Assembly: GCA_007570785.1 (NCBI GenBank)
Contig: ML661900.1
Coordinates: forward strand, 4,980,864-5,044,863
Length of the DNA stretch: 64,000 nt
Direction of reading: 5' to 3'
Source: Antilocapra americana
Lineage: Eukaryota > Chordata > Mammalia > Artiodactyla > Antilocapridae
The stretch's first letter is position 1, and the number at the start of each line of letters is the position of its first letter. Positions 58,901 to 64,000 of the stretch are shown here, in pieces. The position numbers and the translations under genes are program-made. The notes beneath the pieces are model-generated. The model did no database searches. It saw only the letters and a program-made list of their open reading frames with translations, and was not told the DNA's origin.

Positions 58901-60589
58901 ATAGGGGCCAGAAGACAGTTTGAGGGGGTAAAAGTAAAGTGGAAGGTCCCCCTGGGTGGTCAGCTCCCAGATCCCCATAGGCTCTGCAGCTGGAGGACCA
59001 AACAAGCCAAAATGCCCATCACGCAAGAGAAACTTCAGAACCAGCTGGCAAAGAGTTAACTTGTGGCCTGACGCCCCAGGAAAGGTGAAGTGGGAGAAAT
59101 CTAAGACAACACAGACACCCCTGGGGGCGCACTTGGGGTCATGCCTGGGAAGGCCAGGAGTCTGCTGCCTTCTGTGGACCAGAGATGTCGTGACCCACCC
59201 CAATGGGCAGCCGCAGGCATGCCTTCCCCAAGAAAGGATTTGCCAAGTCCCACTCCATGCCTTCTGGTTTGTGAGTCTTGTCAGAATGCTTTTACTTTAG
59301 AGCTTTGCACTTCCCTGGTAGCTCAGCTGGTAAAGAATTCACCTGCAATGGAGGAGACCTGGTTTGATCCCTGGGTTGGGAAGATGCCCTGGAAAAGGGA
59401 ACAGCTACCCACTCCAGTATTGCTTGGAGAATTCCATGGACAGAGGAGCCTGGCAGGCCTCAGTCCATGGGGTCGCAGAGTCAGACATGACTGAGTGACT
59501 TTCACTTCACTTTCACTTTCCCTTGCCCCTGCCCTACCTGAACTAGCTCTGTGGGAGCAGGGACCACATCCCTCTTGATCACTGCTGAACCCTCAACACT
59601 TAGGACTGGCTTGGCACCAAGCAGAGACACATGCATGTTTTATAAAGGAAGTGGCTGACACTGGGTCATCTTATGTGACCTGCATCCCACCCCAGGTGGG
59701 GCTCTTACCCCGCCTCAGGCAGAAGACAGGCACAGAGACCACAGGACACAGACCAGTGGGCAGGCACGATGTGGGAGACCACAACCTGATTCAGAAGCCA
59801 GGTCATTAGTGGTCCTCTCCCCACCCCCTTGAAGCCATTCCTTCCTGCTCAGCCTCCCTTCTTGTGTTGTTAAAGCCTCTCTACTTTTTTTCTTAGCCTT
59901 GTGAGGGCACCAAGCAGTGTGGGATGCTGATGAGAGCCCCAGCTCTGACACAATTGGCCATGTCCACCTCTTACAAGTTTTGTGTTTCCACGTTAGTTCA
60001 GGGAGCTGTCCCCAGGAAAGGACACTGTCTTGGTCTACAGATGAAAGGACTGAAGTCCAGAGGGGCTGGAACTCGCTTCTCATCGGCCAACAAGGCACTA
60101 ACGAGCTGCGTCTGGAGCCCAGGACTGTATTCCTCACACCTGGTGCTGGCCCTACCTGAACTGCTGGTACTCCAGCAAGACACACGGCCCGCGGTCTGGC
60201 TGCCACTCGCCCCCGAGGTCCCAGCGGCCGAATCGGCGGATGTCCACGAAGCAGAGGGCAAGTTGGGGGCCAGGTGGAGCTGTGTAAAAGCGCAGGTGGG
60301 CGTGGGGTGGCAGCGCATCGCTGGGTACCAGCTGGAAGGAGCCAGTCATGCCAAAGCGGAAGATGAGGGCCAGTGGCTCCCGTGAGGGCTGGGCCCCAGG
60401 CAGGGGGCTCAGGGTCAGGCGCAGCTCCTTGCCACGGGCCAAAGCCGAGATGCTGTAGGCGCTGCTCTCAAAGGGCACTTCAGGGTTGCGGCTGACGGGT
60501 GACTTCTCCACACACCCGCCAAACACCAGCTCCCTGCAGGCCTCGTTCACAAAGCGGCTGGCCAGATGCAGCTCAGGGCCCTCGGGCAT
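55898..60589 (-). CDS. NEIL1: NEIL1, endonuclease VIII-like DNA glycosylase
   Basis: Bifunctional base-excision-repair glycosylase/beta,delta-lyase of the Fpg/Nei family, nuclear. It removes oxidised pyrimidines and hydantoins and then cleaves the backbone. Nine coding exons on the minus strand, 60589-60156, 58267-58148, 58057-57994, 57712-57613, 57196-57069, 56744-56717, 56531-56467, 56303-56138 and 55968-55898, join in phase to 391 codons plus stop (human 390). It starts MPEGPELHLA, so Pro2 is the Schiff-base nucleophile and Glu3 follows. Lys54 is present in ARGKELRL. The H2TH region (about 150-240) contains RFFNGIGNYLRAEILY. Arg277 in RHGRTIWF marks the zincless finger. The C-terminus is disordered and Lys/Arg-rich. 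Codon 242, the known A-to-I recoding site, is AAA. The first exon appears non-coding, with a CpG-rich promoter near 62 kb. Converges on MAN2C1. Confidence 0.97.
56138..56303 (-). CDS. NEIL1: NEIL1 exon, basic C-terminal tail
   Basis: Residues 314-369. Low-complexity tail with clusters RIRRAQKRLPK and KGKRRRRP, plus the conserved PEGTSLQQDP. Acceptor ctctacccag, donor tcag|gtgggc. Confidence 0.95.
56467..56531 (-). CDS. NEIL1: NEIL1 exon, Lys-rich tail
   Basis: Residues 292-313 (GKSRKKKKSQGAQQGPEDGV E). The KSRKKKKS cluster is NLS-like. Acceptor cccgcag, donor gag|gtatgg. Confidence 0.94.
56717..56744 (-). CDS. NEIL1: NEIL1 28-nt micro-exon
   Basis: Residues 283-292 (GDPGPLAPKG), identical in order to the human segment as I recall it. 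Acceptor cattttag, donor aag|gtaaac. The upstream intron is 324 bp and shows nothing. Confidence 0.9.
57069..57196 (-). CDS. NEIL1: NEIL1 exon with Lys242 and Arg277
   Basis: Residues 240-282 (GKGYWSESGEEDFAAFRAWL...RHGRTIWFQ). Lys242 is AAA (57191-57189), seven bases into the exon. Acceptor gtcccacag, donor cag|gtttgg. The 416-bp intron upstream has no recognised repeat. Confidence 0.96.
57613..57712 (-). CDS. NEIL1: NEIL1 exon, H2TH region
   Basis: Residues 207-240 (SPDLTLSQKIRAKLQNPDLL...KEVVQL). Acceptor cttctccag, donor ctgg|gtgagg. Confidence 0.96.
57994..58057 (-). CDS. NEIL1: NEIL1 exon, H2TH region
   Basis: Residues 185-206 (LRIPPFEKARTVLEALQQHR P). Acceptor tccctgcag, donor ccg|gtgagg. 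Confidence 0.96.
58148..58267 (-). CDS. NEIL1: NEIL1 exon, H2TH core
   Basis: Residues 145-185 (ENVLRNLADKAFDRPICEAL...RAEILYR). Contains FNGIGNYLR, the DNA-binding H2TH signature. Acceptor tccctccag, donor ccg|gtcagc. The 1.9-kb intron upstream carries a Bov-tA and a LINE-2 scrap. Confidence 0.97.
59306..59520 (+). mobile_element. Bov-tA SINE
   Basis: Forward copy, antisense to NEIL1: 'cttccctggtagctcagctg', 'ttgatccctgggttgggaag', 'gagcctggcaggcctcagtc', then a TTTCACTT tail. Confidence 0.9.
59545..59650 (+). mobile_element. LINE-2 3'-end fragment
   Basis: Faint L2 end pattern: 'ctctgtgggagcagggacca', 'aggactggcttggcacca'. Confidence 0.4.
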
Positions 60590-60612
60590 TTTGTGGGAGG
60601 GGCAGCCAGGCC
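60156..60612 (-). CDS. NEIL1: NEIL1 first coding exon
   Basis: Residues 1-145. ATG at 60589-60587, preceded by 23 nt of 5' UTR and the acceptor ccccacag, so at least one non-coding exon lies upstream. Contains catalytic Pro2/Glu3 and Lys54, plus AHLRFYTAPPGPQLALCFVD and IRRFGRWDLGG of the N-terminal beta-sandwich. Donor ttcag|gtaggg. Confidence 0.97.
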
Positions 60613-60692
60613 CTGTGGGGAGGATGACAGCAGGTTGGGTCAGGTGTGCATCCAGTGAGGTGGCAATATCACACCCAGTTTGCAGAGAACCC

Positions 60693-60715
60693 GGGGCGGG
60701 GGCGGGGGGGGGGGG
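60693..60715 (+). repeat. G-rich tract in NEIL1 intron 1
   Basis: GGGG-C-GGGGG-C followed by an uninterrupted G run of about twelve. Potential G-quadruplex on the plus strand and a C-tract on the NEIL1 sense strand. Confidence 0.85.
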
Positions 60716-60844
60716 CATGGTCAATGGGAATTGGCAGGAAATCAGCTAACTTGGCCACAGCCCCAGCTCTGTCCCTCCCCTACCCCACACCCACCCCTGA
60801 AAATGCTGAGAAAGCCCAGGACATTGGGGAGCTCTGACTAGGGA

Positions 60845-61050
60845 AACATGACTGCCTTGTTCATTAACACCTTCCATGGGCTTCCAGGAACACTTTCTGA
60901 TTTTAGAATATAAAGTCCAAATCCTTCCTGGGCCCAGGCTGTGTTCTCATTTCCTCCCACATGCCCCACCCCCTTTGCTCCAAGCACTCAGCTCTCCTTC
61001 ACACCCACACCCACCCTCCCACCCCCGCCCTTGCCGTTGCTCTCGGCCTA
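60845..61050 (+). mobile_element. LINE-2 fragment
   Basis: L2-like: 'accttccatgggcttccagg', 'gaatataaagtccaaatcct', 'cacatgccccaccccctttg'. Confidence 0.5.
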
Positions 61051-61679
61051 GAAACACTTAAGAGAGGTCCCTCTTGACCACTGTATCCGAGGCAGCATCC
61101 TCCGTCCCCTGATCCCCTTCATGACACTCCCAGAACCTGAAATTATTAGCTCCTGTCTGCTTCTGTCTCCACTCCCACCCCAGAATGGGAATTGCACTGC
61201 TCATCTCCCTTAGAATCAGGCCCACCTCGGTTGCCACAATGATTGAGGGAATGAGCCTGGAAGATAAAGAGCTGGGATAACGGTGGGTCACAGGCTCTGC
61301 CGGCAGACAAGGTGGAGGAGCCTGCCCACCACCCACTGGTCAGGACCGAGGCCTAAGACAAGAAAGAGGGAATGTAGTTGTCTTCAGGTACCTTAGAGCT
61401 GGAGTCAGGTACACACGACACTGAGGGAGGGGGATGGGGCGCCAGGAAGGGCTCCCCAAGCTCCAGGCCATGGTCCGGGGGATACAGGAAACGCCCGGGT
61501 CAGCGTCTCGGCCGAGAGGGGTGTACCCCTTCTTCACCCTCGCAGGTTCCCATCTGGCTGAGGCAGGAAGAGTTTGCCACTTTCCTCAAGCCAGGGTCGG
61601 GAGATCGGAGGCCAAGGTAGGTGTTGGGCAGGGGGAAGCATTTGGCCAGGGCGGACTACTTTGTCCTCCCTACCTATAA

Positions 61680-62240
61680 CCTCGGCGCCGCCCCAGGCCT
61701 GGCACCCGAAAGGGTTCGTTTTGCGGGAAAAGGTGAACTTCCAGGTTCCTAATTTCGCGAGGGGCGGACGCTCAATGGCTCGCCTCCTACCCACCCACCT
61801 CCATCAGCTCCCGCTGCTTGTCCTCGGTTAACCCTGGCTCCCTTCCTCCCCAAGGCCCCCATTCCTTCTTCTCAGTTCTGCTGGACACACGCACACATAC
61901 ACCCCGGCCACCGGCCCGCCGCAGGCTACCTGCGCCCAGTGCCGCTCCCGGAAGCCTGCAGCCACCGAGGGGTTAATGCTGGAGGCAGATCGGCGCCTAA
62001 GAGCGTGTTGGGAGCTGCGGGCGCTGCTGGGAAGTGTAGTTCTTCTTGTAGGTAGTAAAGCCTGTACCGGGTGGAGTCCCCGAGTAGGGAGAGGGCCCTG
62101 GGGCGTGGGAAAGGCTTCGATCAGTCACCTGGCTGGAAGGTGGCGGAAGAACCTTGTTCCCGCTGCCTGGCGCCGGCGGGTTCCGGGGTCAGGTCTGAGG
62201 TCCTGGGTTGCAGCCAACTCTGGCTGTGAGAAGCCAAGCG
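61680..62240 (-). promoter_or_regulatory. NEIL1: CpG-rich probable NEIL1 promoter
   Basis: GC- and CpG-rich, just upstream of NEIL1. A minus-strand donor gcgcag|gtagcc at 61930 could end a short non-coding first exon. An ACTACANNNCCCA promoter motif lies at 62028-62040. No TATA box is seen. Confidence 0.55.
62028..62040 (-). promoter_or_regulatory. NEIL1: ACTAYRNNNCCCR-type promoter motif
   Basis: Minus-strand ACTACACTTCCCA fits the conserved vertebrate promoter motif ACTAYRNNNCCCR, often linked to ZNF143-type elements. It lies about 100 bp upstream of the inferred first exon end. Confidence 0.55.
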
Positions 62241-62824
62241 GCTAAGTCCAGGACCCAGTGGGCAATCCCAGCGGTAAACAGCAGCAACTTCCCGAAACAG
62301 AGACCCTTGCAGCTGGGCGCAGGCCGCGAACAGGTGCAAAATCAGTGCAGGCTCTGGGGACCCAGTGGTGGCCTTACGTTTCAGCGCTAGTCAGACAGAA
62401 CTCATAAACACCGTCACCACGGGTGGTAGAGTACAGCCCGGCAACCAAAAGCAGGGGCGGAGAAGTGGAACCTACTTCCGATGTGGGGAAAGGTTTCTCT
62501 GCCGTGACATTTAGGCTGAAACCTCAGAAGGAGCCATCCGGAGAAGAGAAGGGACCAGTCTATATGGCAGGTGGAAGGAACTGCTAGGGAGGTGGCTGGG
62601 GGGAGTGCTGAGGGGGGAGGACAGACACGCGAGCAAGGGCCGGTCCCCTCCGACCTCTCGAGGCCTCTACAAGGAGCTGGCATTTCATCCTAAGTGCAGC
62701 AGGCTCGGTGCCTGACCACAGCCAATTCTCCCCCTTCATACTACTTCTCCTTCCTCTCTCTTCATCTATTTATTCGTGTATTTTGCCAAAAGTATTTTAA
62801 AGTAAATTAAACAATGCATGCATG

Positions 62825-63042
62825 CATGCTAAGTCAGTTCAGTTGTGTCCGACTCTGTGTGACCCTATGGACTGTAGCCTGCCAGGCTCCTCTGTTCATG
62901 GGATTCTCCAGACAAACATACTGGAGTGGGTTGCCGTCCCTTCTTCAGGGGATCTTCCCCATCTAGGGATAGAACTTGCCTCTCTTTCATCTCCTGCATT
63001 GGCATGCGGATTCTTTACCACTAGCGCCACCTGGGAATCTCA
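62825..63042 (-). mobile_element. Bov-tA SINE
   Basis: Reverse copy: 'tcagttcagttgtgtccgac', 'gactgtagcctgccaggctc', 'tctcctgcattggcatgcgg', 'ttaccactagcgccacctgg'. A GCATGC run precedes it. Confidence 0.9.
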
Positions 63043-63097
63043 TTAGATAATACTTTCTACCAAACCTAGTAAAATTAACAATAACTTTTAAAAAATG

Positions 63098-63263
63098 TGT
63101 ATTTATTTGGCTGTGAGGGGTCTTAGTTGTGGCATGTAGCTCTTTAGTTGCAGCATATGGGATCTAATTCCCTGATCTTAGTTCCCTCATCAGGGATGAA
63201 ACCCAGGCCCCCGCTACATTGGAAGCACAGAGTCTTAGCCACTGGACCACCAGAAAAGTCCCC
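63098..63263 (-). mobile_element. CHR-type SINE with small internal duplication
   Basis: Reverse CHR. The motifs 'cttagttgtggcatg/tttagttgcagcata' and 'ttccctgatcttagttccct' appear doubled, suggesting a short tandem duplication. Confidence 0.8.
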
Positions 63264-63574
63264 AACATAACGTCTTAATATTATCTAATACATCCCACAT
63301 TCAAATTTCCCTAGCTGTCTCCAAAATGCTAGTTTGTTCAAGGCAGAGACCAAACAAGGATTCTATGTCTGTTCAATCACCTCCAATCTAGATGGAACCA
63401 CTCTTCCCACCTCGCCTCACCTGCCTTGTTTTTGGTCTTCATGATACTTACCTTTCTGAAGAGTCCTTTGAGATGCCCCATCAACATTCTGGATTTATTT
63501 GATGTTTCCTTGGGTGTTGTTAACTTGTTCCTCTATCTCTAGTTCTCCTTGCACACCTGAAATTAGATCTAAAG

Positions 63575-63774
63575 GCTTGGAAGTGGAAGTGAAAGTCACT
63601 CAGTCCTGCCCAACCCTTTGCGGTCCCGTGGACTGTCCATGGAATTCTCCAGGCCAGAATACTGGTGTGGGTAGCCTTTTCCTTCTCCAGGGGATCTTTC
63701 CAACCCAGGGATTGAACCCAGGTCTCCCGCATTGCAGGTGGATTCTTTACCAACTGAGCTATCAGGGAAGCCCC
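63575..63774 (-). mobile_element. Bov-tA SINE
   Basis: Reverse copy: 'gtgaaagtcactcagtcctg', 'ggggatctttccaacccagg', 'tctcccgcattgcaggtgga', 'gctatcagggaagcccc'. Confidence 0.9.
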
Positions 63775-63828
63775 AGTATCTCCTATATGCTGTTCTGTAC
63801 TCCAAATTGCATCACATTAGGAGACACC

Positions 63829-64000
63829 CTGGAGAAGGCAATGGCAACCCACTCCAGTACTCTTGCCTGGAAAATCCCATGGACAGAGAAGTCTGGTAGG
63901 CTCTATGGGGTCTCTAAGAATCAGACACGACTGAGCAACTTCACTTTCATTTTCACTTTGCACTTTCCTGCATTGGAGAAGGAAATGGCAGCCCACTCCA
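63829..64000 (+). mobile_element. BOV-A2 SINE, cut by window end
   Basis: Forward: 'ccctggagaaggcaatggca', 'gtcagacacgactgagcaac', then the second monomer starts 'ttggagaaggaaatggcagc' and runs off the window. Confidence 0.9.

Larger units (their letters stand above)
60613..61929 (-). other. NEIL1: NEIL1 intron 1 (inferred)
   Basis: Between the first coding exon and the CpG-rich promoter. It holds a long G run on the plus strand (60693-60715), a LINE-2-like stretch and otherwise unremarkable GC-rich sequence. The upper limit rests on an inferred first exon. Confidence 0.5.
62245..64000. other. Intergenic region right of NEIL1
   Basis: No exon recognised. 62245-62810 is unique GC-rich sequence. 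62825 onward is mostly SINEs. In human the next gene on this side is COMMD4, which would lie beyond the window. Confidence 0.6.

Noticed and set aside
59715..60206. A 163-codon minus-strand frame extending past the NEIL1 exon
   Set aside because: It continues into intron 2 out of frame with NEIL1 and shows no similarity to the protein.
62245..64000. Search for the 3' end of COMMD4, the expected neighbour in human
   Set aside because: No frame or splice structure resembling it was found. The gene probably lies beyond the window.

Overview
This is vertebrate nuclear DNA from a ruminant, most likely a bovid such as cattle. Genes are split into many short exons with GT-AG introns. The non-coding DNA is full of Bov-tA and BOV-A2 SINEs, BovB/ART2A-like sequence and cetartiodactyl tRNA-Glu (CHR) SINEs, which are restricted to ruminants and their relatives. 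The three genes match the conserved block at human 15q24 (SIN3A, MAN2C1, NEIL1). Exons were placed by recalling the human proteins and then checking splice sites and reading-frame phase base by base. No database was searched.

Layout. Positions 1-41.6 kb hold the 3' 19 coding exons of SIN3A on the + strand. The start codon and about 63 N-terminal residues lie left of the window. Positions 41.6-43.4 kb are intergenic, followed by a CpG-rich promoter. Positions 43.6-55.0 kb hold the complete 26-exon MAN2C1 gene on the + strand, giving 1040 codons plus stop with all phases consistent. Positions 55.9-60.6 kb hold all nine coding exons of NEIL1 on the - strand, giving 391 codons plus stop. A CpG-rich probable NEIL1 promoter lies near 61.7-62.2 kb. 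Positions 62.3-64 kb are intergenic and full of SINEs. MAN2C1 and NEIL1 converge, with stop codons about 0.94 kb apart. The assembly has a 10-N gap at 21857-21866.

The genes are unrelated in function. SIN3A is the scaffold of the Sin3-HDAC co-repressor. MAN2C1 is the cytosolic alpha-mannosidase that trims free oligosaccharides. NEIL1 is a base-excision-repair DNA glycosylase. All three frames look intact, with the expected catalytic residues present. I found no prokaryotic-type system, CRISPR array or novel gene cassette, and nothing that I would call an undescribed biological system.

The observations most worth checking are: a strong in-frame cryptic splice donor inside MAN2C1 exon 5; a GC-AG intron in MAN2C1 whose donor abuts a perfect (GGGGC)4 run; three Pumilio-type elements in the SIN3A 3' UTR; an unexplained 115-bp patch with about 19 CpGs inside a SIN3A intron; a genomic AAA at the NEIL1 Lys242 RNA-editing codon; and several inverted-repeat structures in introns.
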